Part shown: positions 1-6,097 of the stretch, piece by piece
How the letters are laid out: every line of letters starts with the position of its first letter
Position numbering within the stretch: position 1 is the stretch's first letter
Assembly (NCBI GenBank): GCA_947489175.1
Contig: CANLED010000144.1
Span: 1-6,097 of the forward strand
DNA length: 6,097 nt
Direction of reading: 5' to 3'
Source: Chitinophagaceae bacterium
GTDB lineage: Bacteria > Bacteroidota > Bacteroidia > Chitinophagales > Chitinophagaceae
Notes under the pieces: model-generated
The model's input: only the letters and a program-made list of their open reading frames with translations
The model's database searches: none
What the model was told of the DNA's origin: nothing
Program-made: the position numbers and the translations under genes

Positions 1-344
1 TAATACATGTCTTGCGCTACAAGGATTTTGTTGACAAGTTTTCCTGCTGGTCCAGTTTGAATGGTAACCAAGGTTCCGTTCAATATTTTCTGTGCAAATT
101 CAGTTATATCCTCAGTACTCTTGCCTACTTTAACACCATTTATTCCTGTTTCAATTACATGACCTTTACCACGGCCACCTGCATGTATTTGTGCTTTGAC
201 TACTGCAAATTTACTGCCTGACTTTTCCTTAATTTGCTCGTAAGCAGCCAATGCTTCTTCAACGCTGCTGCAAGCAAATCCTTCCTGCACAGGGACATTG
301 TATTTTTTTAGAAGCTCTTTTGCTTGGTATTCGTGGAGGTTCAT
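1..344 (-). CDS. sucC: Succinyl-CoA synthetase (ADP-forming) beta subunit, N-terminal part; 3' end outside window
   Basis: This is the beta subunit of succinate-CoA ligase, the TCA-cycle enzyme that interconverts succinyl-CoA and succinate with formation of ATP or GTP. It works in the cytoplasm with SucD, which is not seen here. Translating from the ATG at 344-342 gives 114 residues that begin MNLHEYQAKELL, the canonical SucC start, so the start is secure. The visible part is the beginning of the ATP-grasp domain. It includes VVKAQIHAGGRGKG at about residues 48-61, where K50 and the GGRGK loop match the nucleotide-binding lysine and glycine-rich loop of the family (K46 and G53-R54-G55 in E. 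coli). The family is usually about 390-410 residues, so roughly 70% lies beyond the left edge. There is no Shine-Dalgarno sequence; an AT-rich leader and a TAnnTTTG promoter element precede the ATG. The terminator of the ilv operon separates it from ilvC, so it is probably its own transcription unit. The frame is open throughout. Identity is near certain; I cannot say whether the rest is intact. Confidence 0.96.
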   Translation of the reverse strand, partial: MNLHEYQAKELLKKYNVPVQEGFACSSVEEALAAYEQIKEKSGSKFAVVKAQIHAGGRGKGHVIETGINGVKVGKSTEDITEFAQKILNGTLVTIQTGPAGKLVNKILVAQDMY

Positions 345-362
345 AAATAGAAATATTTTTTG

Positions 363-370
363 CAAATATA
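363..370 (-). promoter_or_regulatory. sucC promoter: Candidate Bacteroidota-type -7 promoter element for sucC (TATATTTG)
   Basis: Read on the minus strand, 370 to 363 is TATATTTG, an exact match to the TAnnTTTG -7 element known for the primary sigma factor of Bacteroidota. Eighteen bases separate it from the sucC ATG, so transcription would start about a dozen bases upstream of the gene. It lies downstream of the ilvC terminator, where a sucC promoter is expected. I could not find the weaker TTG-type -33 element 19-21 bases upstream; that region reads CACAACAAATG. This makes the call plausible but unproven. An 8-bp palindrome, AATGCATT (373-380), lies just upstream and could be chance. Confidence 0.5.
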
Positions 371-459
371 GCAATGCATTTCCATTTGTTGTGCTGTTGT
401 TGGATGTTCCTTTAAATCAATTTTTATAAGCCGGATTATACCTTATTTTCAGTTGATTC

Positions 460-492
460 AAAAAAAAAGAGCAGGGATTTCTCCCTACTCTT
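460..492 (-). terminator. Rho-independent terminator of the ilv operon
   Basis: On the minus strand the transcript has an 11-bp stem: AAGAGTAGGGA (492-482), a GAAA tetraloop (481-478) and TCCCTGCTCTT (477-467). It runs straight into a tract of nine T in total (468-460), two of which belong to the stem. The only non-Watson-Crick pair is U487 with G472, a wobble that is tolerated in minus-strand RNA. The plus-strand transcript would have an A-C mismatch there and no T-tract after the stem, so the element is directional. It begins 25 bases beyond the ilvC stop codon and ends before the sucC promoter, which marks the end of the ilv transcription unit. Confidence 0.93.
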
Positions 493-517
493 AAATAATG
501 CTGGTTTGAAGTAAATG

Positions 518-1570
518 TTATTTTCCTTGATTCTCAGGACGGAGACTTCTTACGGTCTTACCAGATTGCCACATCTCACTTTCTCTCAATTCTTTCAATT
601 CCAAATCTAATTTTTCACGATAATCAGCCTGTGAATTGCTGTCAATGCTGCGTTGACTTTCCTTACCTGCCGCAACGCTATCATATAATTCATTAAATAC
701 GGGCATTGTTGCATCCCTGAATCTCTTCCACCAATCAAGAGCACCGCGTTGTGCAGTTGTTGAACAGTTTGCATACATCCAATCCATACCGTTTTCAGCA
801 ACCAATGGCATGAGTGATTGTGTAAGCTCTTCAACGGTTTCGTTGAAAGCTTCAGAAGGAGAGTGACCTCTTTCACGAAGCACTTGATACTGAGCCGCAA
901 AAATTCCTTGGATGGCTCCCATCAAAGTTCCTCTTTCTCCTGTAAGGTCACTGAAAACTTCTTTCTTGAAATTGGTTTCGAACAAGTATCCACTTCCAAT
1001 CGCTATACCCAATGCAACAACCCTGTCATAAGCTCTTCCTGTTGCATCTTGGAAGATTGCATAGCTGGAATTTAATCCCCTGCCTTGCAAGAACATCCTG
1101 CGTAAAGAAGTTCCTGAGCCTTTTGGTGCTACAAGGAAAACATCTACTCCTGGGGGTGGGATTATGCCTGTCTGTTCATTAAAAGTAATACCAAAACCAT
1201 GAGAAAAATAAAGTGCTTTTCCAGGTGTTAGGTGTTTTTTTACGGTTGGCCACATGGCTATTTGAGCAGCATCGCTCAATAGATAACATATAATTGTGCC
1301 TTTTTCTAGTGCTTCTTCAATCTCAAACAATGTTTGACCAGGTACGAAGCCATCATTTACCGCTTTGTCCCATGATTTAGAATTTTTGCGTTGACCTACA
1401 ATAATATTTACGCCATTTTCTTTTTGGTTTAAGGCTTGGCCAGGTCCTTGTACGCCATACCCGATAACTGCTACTACTTCATTTTTCAATACTTCCTGAG
1501 CCTTAGCCAATGGAAACTCCTCACGTGTTACTACATTTTCTTCAACACCTCCGAAATTTAACTTTGCCAT
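518..1570 (-). CDS. ilvC: Ketol-acid reductoisomerase (NADP+), short form with plant-like signatures
   Basis: This is the second enzyme of valine/isoleucine synthesis. It carries out the Mg2+-dependent alkyl shift and NADPH-dependent reduction of 2-acetolactate or 2-aceto-2-hydroxybutanoate to the dihydroxy acid, in the cytoplasm. The 350 residues start with a Rossmann domain: VIGYGVQGPGQ at about 35-45, with G37, G39 and G42 as the dinucleotide glycines. The beta2-alphaB loop GQRKNSKSW (59-67) is basic and Ser-rich, which suggests NADPH rather than NADH. Catalytic residues are present: H124 (SHGFG), K150 (APKGSG), metal ligands D208 and E212 (DLTGERG), E244 and E248 in the C-terminal helical domain, and S270 (NCSTTA). 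The length fits single-knot class I enzymes (about 330-350) rather than class II (about 490). Several stretches nevertheless resemble the plant enzymes (see findings). It is the last gene of the operon. A 61-nt gap from ilvN precedes it, the longest in the operon, and a terminator follows. The ATG at 1570-1568 gives the expected N-terminus; no Shine-Dalgarno sequence is present and the stop is TAA. Confidence 0.98.
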   Translation of the reverse strand: MAKLNFGGVEENVVTREEFPLAKAQEVLKNEVVAVIGYGVQGPGQALNQKENGVNIIVGQRKNSKSWDKAVNDGFVPGQTLFEIEEALEKGTIICYLLSDAAQIAMWPTVKKHLTPGKALYFSHGFGITFNEQTGIIPPPGVDVFLVAPKGSGTSLRRMFLQGRGLNSSYAIFQDATGRAYDRVVALGIAIGSGYLFETNFKKEVFSDLTGERGTLMGAIQGIFAAQYQVLRERGHSPSEAFNETVEELTQSLMPLVAENGMDWMYANCSTTAQRGALDWWKRFRDATMPVFNELYDSVAAGKESQRSIDSNSQADYREKLDLELKELRESEMWQSGKTVRSLRPENQGK

Positions 1571-1631
1571 AATTGAATGTTTAGTTGTTTGTTTAATTGT
1601 ACTTGTTAATGGTTACTTATTTTACTGATTT

Positions 1632-2183
1632 TTACAATATGATTTGCTTGGGAACAGGTTCGGACTCTTCAAATTCTTTGAGTTTTTCATAAAAACCACT
1701 GCTCTCTTTGATGATGGCAACCCTTGCGCTACGCACAAATTCAATCAACCCAAATGGTGCAAGCACATTGAGCAAGGCATCTGTTTCTTCTCGTTGTCCT
1801 GTTGTTTCAAAGATTGTATAATCTTTCCTGATAACCACCGCTCTTGCTCCATAGGTTCTCAGCAATCTCTCAACTTTTACTTTTTCAGCAATTGTATCTG
1901 TTGGAACCTTGTACAATGCCAACTCCTGCCAAATTATTTCATCATTGGTATTGAAATATGCTTTCAATACATCTACTTGCTTTTCAATTTGACGAACAAT
2001 TTTCCGAACTACATCTTCTGATTCATTGATGACGATTGTAAATCGATGTATCCCTTCAACTTCTGATGGCGATGTATTTAAACTTTCGATATTTATTTTT
2101 CTTCTTGAAAAAATAATGGCAATCCTGTTGAGTAATCCAACTTGGTTTTCTGTATAAATTGTAATGGTAAATTCTTGTCTCAT
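1632..2183 (-). CDS. ilvN: Acetolactate synthase small (regulatory) subunit
   Basis: This is the regulatory subunit of acetohydroxyacid synthase. It activates the IlvB catalytic subunit and normally confers feedback inhibition by valine. It has 183 residues, slightly longer than E. coli IlvH (163). An N-terminal ACT domain spans about residues 3-78 and is followed by the second conserved domain of the family, about 85-165, containing ERLLRTYGARAVVIRKD and ETTGQREETDALL. The family's effector-site residues are retained: N13 and G16 in TENQVGLLNRI, and N31 in KINIES, equivalent to N11, G14 and N29 of E. coli IlvH. I infer that the enzyme is probably valine-sensitive. The tail after about 165 is charged and rich in Glu and Lys, and accounts for the extra length. 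The ATG at 2183-2181 lies 7 nt after the ilvB stop, which implies translational coupling. There is no Shine-Dalgarno sequence, and the stop is TAA. ilvH would be an equally valid name. Confidence 0.96.
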   Translation of the reverse strand: MRQEFTITIYTENQVGLLNRIAIIFSRRKINIESLNTSPSEVEGIHRFTIVINESEDVVRKIVRQIEKQVDVLKAYFNTNDEIIWQELALYKVPTDTIAEKVKVERLLRTYGARAVVIRKDYTIFETTGQREETDALLNVLAPFGLIEFVRSARVAIIKESSGFYEKLKEFEESEPVPKQIIL

Positions 2184-2190
2184 GTAATTA

Positions 2191-3927
2191 TTATTTTAAT
2201 CGGATCTCTGAAACCCCACATCCCTGAGGAACCATAGGAAATACGTTATTCTCTTTGCCAACAAATACTTCCAAAAGATAAGGACCATTGTGATCGAGCA
2301 TGGTTGCCAAAGCTTTTGACAAGTCTTCTCTATTTGAAATTGAATTTCCTTCAATGCGGTATCCTTTTGCGACGGTAACATAATCTGGACTTTCAATATT
2401 CACGAATGAATATCTTTTTTCATTGAATAATTGCTGCCATTGTCTTACCATTCCCAAGAATCGATTGTTTAATATCAAGATTTTTACATTGACATTGTTT
2501 TGCATGATGGTGCCCAACTCTTGAATGGTCATTTGTATTCCACCATCGCCAATTACTGCTACTACTGTTCTGTCCATTGCTCCATATTTTGCTCCGATGG
2601 CTGCTGGTAATGCAAAACCCATGGTTCCTAACCCCCCTGAAGTAATGTTACTTTTGCTTTTAACAAATTTAGCATATCTACATGCCACCATTTGATGTTG
2701 TCCAACATCCGTAACGATTACAGCATCACCTTTTGTTAACTCATTGAGTTGATCAATTACTTCACCCATCGTCATTTGTTCGGTTGATGGATGCATCTCT
2801 TCATGAATCACGGCCTCTATCTCTTGATCCATGCATTCCTTAAATCTGTTTGTCCAACTGTCTCGCTGCTTTGCATCAAGCAATGCAGTAATCATAGGAA
2901 TTGTTTCTTTACAATCTCCCCATACAGGAACATCGGCCTTCACATTTTTATCGATTTCAGAAGGGTCTATGTCAAGATGAATCACCTTGGCTTGTTTTGC
3001 ATACCTGTCTAACCTGCCTGTTACCCTGTCATCAAACCTCATGCCAACTGCTATCAATACATCACATTCATTTGTGAGCATGTTAGGGCCATAATTTCCA
3101 TGCATGCCAAGCATGCCAACATTCAATGGATGGCTTGTTTCTAAAGCACTTAAGCCAAGGATAGTCCATGCTGCTGGTAAGCCTCCTTTTTCTATGAAAT
3201 TCTTAAATTCGGCTTCTGCTCCTCCTAAAATCACTCCTTGTCCAAATATGACAAAAGGCCTTTCTGCATTATTGATCATCTCAGCAGCTGCTTTAACATA
3301 TTCTTCCCTTATAATCGGTTTTGGCCTGTAACTGCGTATATGGGTGCATTTCGTATAGCCAGCATAATTTATTTTTTGAACCTGTGCATTTTTTGCAATA
3401 TCAATCAATACAGGTCCTGGTCTGCCACTGCCTGCAATATAAAATGCCTTAGCCATAATGGCAGGAATTTCATTGGCATCCGTTATTTGATAGTTCCATT
3501 TTGTTACTGGAGTAGTGATGTTGATGATATCTGTTTCTTGAAATGCATCTGTTCCTAATAGATGGGCAAACACTTGTCCAGTGATGCATACCAAAGGCGT
3601 AGAATCTATCATAGCATCTGCCAATCCTGTTACCAAGTTGGTTGCACCTGGTCCACTCGTTGCAAATACAACGCCTGTCTTCCCTGATGTTCTTGCGTAA
3701 CCTTGTCCTGCATGGATTCCTCCTTGCTCATGTCTCACCAAGATGTGTTCTAACCTGTCGTTGTAGTCATACAAGGCATCATAGATGGGCATGATTGCTC
3801 CTCCAGGATATCCAAAAATGGTTGATACATCTTCAGCAATTAGGGCCTTTAAGACCGCTTCACTGCCGCTGATTTCAATGGTTTCTTCTATTGCAGTTTT
3901 TTCTTCTTTAATTGTTTCTGTTTGCAT
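2191..3927 (-). CDS. ilvB: Acetolactate synthase (acetohydroxyacid synthase) large catalytic subunit
   Basis: This is the first committed enzyme of branched-chain amino acid synthesis. It is ThDP-, Mg2+- and FAD-dependent and condenses two pyruvates to 2-acetolactate, or pyruvate with 2-oxobutanoate. The 578 residues match the usual size. Domains in order: N-terminal pyrimidine-binding domain (about 18-185) with FGYPGGAIMP (38-47) and the catalytic E67 in VRHEQGG; central FAD-associated domain (about 205-345) with VGMRFDDRVTG (294-304); C-terminal pyrophosphate domain (about 385-560) with the ThDP/Mg motif from G460-D461-G462 to N487-N488. W497, in MVRQWQ, matches the conserved Trp of the substrate channel. 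G-TDAFQETD (125-133) marks it as a true AHAS rather than a catabolic acetolactate synthase, as does the adjacent ilvN. About 17 acidic and polar residues precede the conserved domain. Position 120 is Phe where plants have the sulfonylurea-contact Pro197. The ATG at 3927-3925 lies 18 nt after ilvD, without a Shine-Dalgarno sequence; the stop is TAA. Confidence 0.98.
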   Translation of the reverse strand: MQTETIKEEKTAIEETIEISGSEAVLKALIAEDVSTIFGYPGGAIMPIYDALYDYNDRLEHILVRHEQGGIHAGQGYARTSGKTGVVFATSGPGATNLVTGLADAMIDSTPLVCITGQVFAHLLGTDAFQETDIINITTPVTKWNYQITDANEIPAIMAKAFYIAGSGRPGPVLIDIAKNAQVQKINYAGYTKCTHIRSYRPKPIIREEYVKAAAEMINNAERPFVIFGQGVILGGAEAEFKNFIEKGGLPAAWTILGLSALETSHPLNVGMLGMHGNYGPNMLTNECDVLIAVGMRFDDRVTGRLDRYAKQAKVIHLDIDPSEIDKNVKADVPVWGDCKETIPMITALLDAKQRDSWTNRFKECMDQEIEAVIHEEMHPSTEQMTMGEVIDQLNELTKGDAVIVTDVGQHQMVACRYAKFVKSKSNITSGGLGTMGFALPAAIGAKYGAMDRTVVAVIGDGGIQMTIQELGTIMQNNVNVKILILNNRFLGMVRQWQQLFNEKRYSFVNIESPDYVTVAKGYRIEGNSISNREDLSKALATMLDHNGPYLLEVFVGKENNVFPMVPQGCGVSEIRLK

Positions 3928-3945
3928 AAGAATGATTTTTATTAC

Positions 3946-5625
3946 TTACTTATCTGTTACACAACCTTCTGCTGCCGTCGTTACATACTTAGCATATTTG
4001 TAAAGTATGCCCTTGGTTGCAGCCAATGGGGGTTGAATCCATTTGCTTCTTCTTTCGTTTAATATCTCATCACTCAACATCACATTAATTGTGTTTGAAA
4101 TAGCATCGATTTCAATCATATCACCATCTTCAATCAAAGCAAGGTTTCCTCCTTCATGTGATTCTGGTGTAATATGTCCTACAACAAATCCATGGGTTCC
4201 GCCGCTGAACCGTCCGTCTGTTATCAACGCTACTTCTTTACCCAATCCTGCACCTATAATTGCTGATGTTGGTTTTAGCATTTCTGGCATTCCCGGTGCT
4301 CCGCGTGGTCCAACATACCTAATCACAACAACATCTCCTTTTTTTACCCTGCCACTGCTGATGCCTTCTATCAATTGTTTTTCTCCATTGAAAACCTTGG
4401 CTGGACCAACAAATTTCTCACCTTCTTTTCCACTAATTTTTGCCACACTTCCGCCTTGTGCAATATTGCCATAAAGAATTTGGAGATGTCCACTTGATTT
4501 TAAAGGATTTTCAATTGGATAAATAATCCTTTGTTTTTCAAATTCAATTTCTGGTATTGATTCCAAGTTTTCCGCTAAAGTTTTACCGGTTACTGTCATG
4601 CAATCTCCATGAAGCATTCCTTTTGACAATAAATATTTCATCACCATCGGTATTCCTCCGATGTTATGCAAGTCTTCCATAAGGTATTTTCCACTTGGCT
4701 TGAAATCAGCAATAACTGGCACCCTGTCGCTGATGGCTTGAATATCGTCTTGTGTTAATAAAATATCTACACTGTGTGCCATGGCAATTAAATGCAACAC
4801 TGCATTGGTAGAACCGCCTAATGTAACAACCACTGTTATGGCATTTTCAAAGGCCTCTTTTGTCATGATGTTCGACGGCTTGATGTCTTTTTCAAGCAAC
4901 AACCTAATGGCTTTTCCTGCATCAACACACTCTTGCTTTTTTTCTTCACTGAGTGCTGGATTTGATGATGAATAGGGTAGGCTCATGCCCAATGCTTCGA
5001 TGGCAGATGACATGGTATTGGCAGTGTACATACCGCCGCAGGCGCCAGCGCCTGGACAAGAATGCATAACGATGCCTTTGAAATCTGCTTCATCCAATTC
5101 ACCTGCAATTTTTTTACCCAATGCTTCAAATGCTGAAACAATGTTTAGGTCTTCTCCTTTATAATGACCAGGTGCAATGGTTCCACCGTAAACCATGATT
5201 GAAGGTCTATTCAGCCTTCCCATTGCCATGATTGAACCTGGCATGTTTTTGTCACATCCCGGAACGGTTATCAGACCATCATAATATTGTGCTCCACAAA
5301 CTGTTTCAATCGAATCTGCAATCACATCACGGCTCACCAACGAATATCTCATACCATCCGTTCCATTAGACATGCCATCACTTACACCAATCGTGTTGAA
5401 AGTAAGCCCTACAAGGTCATTGGCCCAAACACTTTTTTTGATTTCAGCGGCTAATTCATTCAGGTGCATGTTACAAGTATTGCCATCCCAGCCCATGCTT
5501 GCAATACCCACTTGTGCTTTTGCCAAATCTTCGTCTGTCAATCCTATTCCATAAAACATCGCCTGTGCAGCAGGTTGTGTGCTATCCTGTGTGATGGTTT
5601 TGCTGTATTTGTTCAATTCACTCAT
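3946..5625 (-). CDS. ilvD: Dihydroxy-acid dehydratase (Fe-S enzyme)
   Basis: This is the third enzyme of the pathway. It dehydrates 2,3-dihydroxyisovalerate to 2-oxoisovalerate, and the methylvalerate analogue to the isoleucine precursor, using an Fe-S cluster and Mg2+ in the cytoplasm. It has 559 residues, the shorter IlvD/Edd form (E. coli IlvD is 616). The three cysteines typical of the [2Fe-2S] members are visible: C51 (GNTCNMH), C124 (PGCDKNMPG) and C196 (GAGACGGMYTANTM). Mg-site candidates are D83 (GVSDGMSNG), D125 with the carboxylatable K126, and E448 (GMPEML). S474 in DGRFSGGTHG is the conserved serine, thought to act as the catalytic base. These residues favour IlvD over the related sugar-acid dehydratases, and the operon context settles it. 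The ATG at 5625-5623 gives an N-terminus of usual length, 15 nt after the ilvE stop, with an A-rich leader (AGAAAAACAAGAACG) and no Shine-Dalgarno sequence. The stop is TAA. I infer the cluster type from the cysteine pattern; it is not shown directly. Confidence 0.98.
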   Translation of the reverse strand: MSELNKYSKTITQDSTQPAAQAMFYGIGLTDEDLAKAQVGIASMGWDGNTCNMHLNELAAEIKKSVWANDLVGLTFNTIGVSDGMSNGTDGMRYSLVSRDVIADSIETVCGAQYYDGLITVPGCDKNMPGSIMAMGRLNRPSIMVYGGTIAPGHYKGEDLNIVSAFEALGKKIAGELDEADFKGIVMHSCPGAGACGGMYTANTMSSAIEALGMSLPYSSSNPALSEEKKQECVDAGKAIRLLLEKDIKPSNIMTKEAFENAITVVVTLGGSTNAVLHLIAMAHSVDILLTQDDIQAISDRVPVIADFKPSGKYLMEDLHNIGGIPMVMKYLLSKGMLHGDCMTVTGKTLAENLESIPEIEFEKQRIIYPIENPLKSSGHLQILYGNIAQGGSVAKISGKEGEKFVGPAKVFNGEKQLIEGISSGRVKKGDVVVIRYVGPRGAPGMPEMLKPTSAIIGAGLGKEVALITDGRFSGGTHGFVVGHITPESHEGGNLALIEDGDMIEIDAISNTINVMLSDEILNERRSKWIQPPLAATKGILYKYAKYVTTAAEGCVTDK

Positions 5626-5640
5626 CGTTCTTGTTTTTCT

Positions 5641-6097
5641 TTAATTGTATATTTCAAATGCTGATCGTTGACTTTCGTATGTTGTTTTGTCTTCCCTTAC
5701 AAGCGCCTTATATGCTTTTTGAATGATGTGAGAAATGCTTTTCTCCCACTCACCTGGGAATACATGATCATCGATACTTTGCCAACCGATAACTTCCGCT
5801 GCAGTGCCACAAAAAAATACATTGTCTGCTTCTCGAAGCTCCTGCTGTGTAAGCTGCCTTTCTTCAACATCAATGCCAAAGTCTTTGCATATTTCCAACA
5901 CAGTTGCTCTAGTAATTCCTGGCAAAATATTTCCTAAAGATGGTGTAGAAAGCTTTTTGTTTTTTTCAATGAATACATTCGCTCCCGGACCCTCTGCAAC
6001 ATAACCATCCATATCCTCGAGCAGTGCTTCATCATATCCCTTTCTTTTTGCATCCTGTGAAGCTATTATTGAATTCACATAATGTCCTCCTGCTTTC
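5641..6097 (-). CDS. ilvE: Branched-chain amino acid aminotransferase, C-terminal half; 5' end outside window
   Basis: This is a PLP-dependent fold-type IV transaminase that makes valine, isoleucine and leucine from their 2-oxo acids with glutamate, in the cytoplasm. The last 151 codons are visible and the frame stays open to the right edge, starting KAGGHYVNS. By alignment in memory to E. coli IlvE, the first complete codon (AAA, 6096-6094) is the PLP-binding lysine (Lys159). E35 of the visible part, in AEGPGANVF, matches Glu193, which contacts the pyridine nitrogen; the spacing of 34 residues agrees exactly. The class-IV signature continues through NILPGITR, and GTAAE (97-101 of the visible part) is the phosphate/carboxylate-binding loop. 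A GTG at 6078-6076 could be miscalled as a start, but it encodes an internal valine just after the catalytic lysine. The gene is the most upstream one seen in the operon; the stop, TAA, lies 15 nt before ilvD. Substrate specificity rests on context, because the N-terminal half is missing. Confidence 0.95.
   Translation of the reverse strand, partial: KAGGHYVNSIIASQDAKRKGYDEALLEDMDGYVAEGPGANVFIEKNKKLSTPSLGNILPGITRATVLEICKDFGIDVEERQLTQQELREADNVFFCGTAAEVIGWQSIDDHVFPGEWEKSISHIIQKAYKALVREDKTTYESQRSAFEIYN

Noticed and set aside
12..221. 69-codon plus-strand frame at the left end
   Set aside because: It is antisense to the well-supported sucC reading frame and has no recognisable protein features.
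435..461. TTGAAT with 15-bp spacing to TATAAT on the minus strand, resembling an E. coli sigma-70 promoter for sucC
   Set aside because: The spacing is short of the optimal 17, the -35 half overlaps the terminator T-tract, and Bacteroidota primary sigma factors use a different consensus. TATATTTG nearer sucC is the better candidate.
345..517. Possible small RNA, riboswitch or leader peptide in the ilvC-sucC intergenic region
   Set aside because: Apart from the terminator and the TATATTTG element I see no further stem-loops, no known riboswitch core and no small frame rich in Val, Leu or Ile codons.
1644..2021. 125-codon plus-strand frame opposite ilvN
   Set aside because: It is fully antisense to ilvN, with a Phe- and Cys-rich low-quality translation, no promoter or start context, and no recognisable domain.
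3102..3119. Tandem 9-bp repeat GCATGCCAA x2 inside ilvB
   Set aside because: It encodes the conserved AHAS stretch MLGMHGN, in which the repeated Leu/Met-Gly-Met codons create the repeat by chance.
4043..4474. 143-codon open frame on the plus strand opposite ilvD
   Set aside because: It lies wholly antisense to conserved ilvD sequence and its translation (rich in Pro, Ser and Ile) resembles no family I recognise. It is a shadow of the coding strand's codon bias.
1..6097. Novel defence, mobile or accessory system
   Set aside because: All coding space is filled by intact housekeeping genes in a common ilv operon arrangement plus sucC. There are no transposases, terminal repeats, arrays, tRNA genes or unexplained gaps.

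Overview
The window is a stretch of ordinary chromosomal core metabolism, and all genes lie on the minus strand. It holds a branched-chain amino acid operon, read from right to left as ilvE (3' part only), ilvD, ilvB, ilvN and ilvC. After it come a strong intrinsic terminator and the first 114 codons of sucC (succinyl-CoA synthetase beta subunit), which runs off the left edge.

The organism is most likely a member of the Bacteroidota, perhaps near Chitinophagaceae or Sphingobacteriia; the rank below phylum is a guess. Four things point there. The ketol-acid reductoisomerase is of a distinctive form that I associate with Bacteroidota. No start codon has a Shine-Dalgarno sequence, and the starts have AT-rich leaders instead. 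A TATATTTG element, matching the Bacteroidota -7 consensus TAnnTTTG, lies just ahead of sucC. The DNA is AT-rich, and every complete gene ends in TAA.

Layout in transcription order: ilvE 6097-5641 (partial), 15-nt gap, ilvD 5625-3946, 18-nt gap, ilvB 3927-2191, 7-nt gap, ilvN 2183-1632, 61-nt gap, ilvC 1570-518, terminator at about 492-460, then the sucC promoter region and sucC 344-1. The operon promoter and any leader or attenuator lie beyond the right edge.

Together the five ilv genes encode the whole common valine/isoleucine route. IlvB/IlvN acetolactate synthase condenses pyruvate with pyruvate or 2-oxobutanoate. IlvC isomerises and reduces the product, IlvD dehydrates it, and IlvE transaminates the 2-oxo acid. 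The source of 2-oxobutanoate (for example ilvA) and the leu genes are not in this window. Active-site residues are intact in every gene, and I see no frameshift, mobile element, RNA gene, CRISPR array or sign of transfer. I found no undescribed system. The points most worth a second look are the plant-like signatures in a short-form IlvC and natural replacements at two herbicide-contact positions in IlvB.
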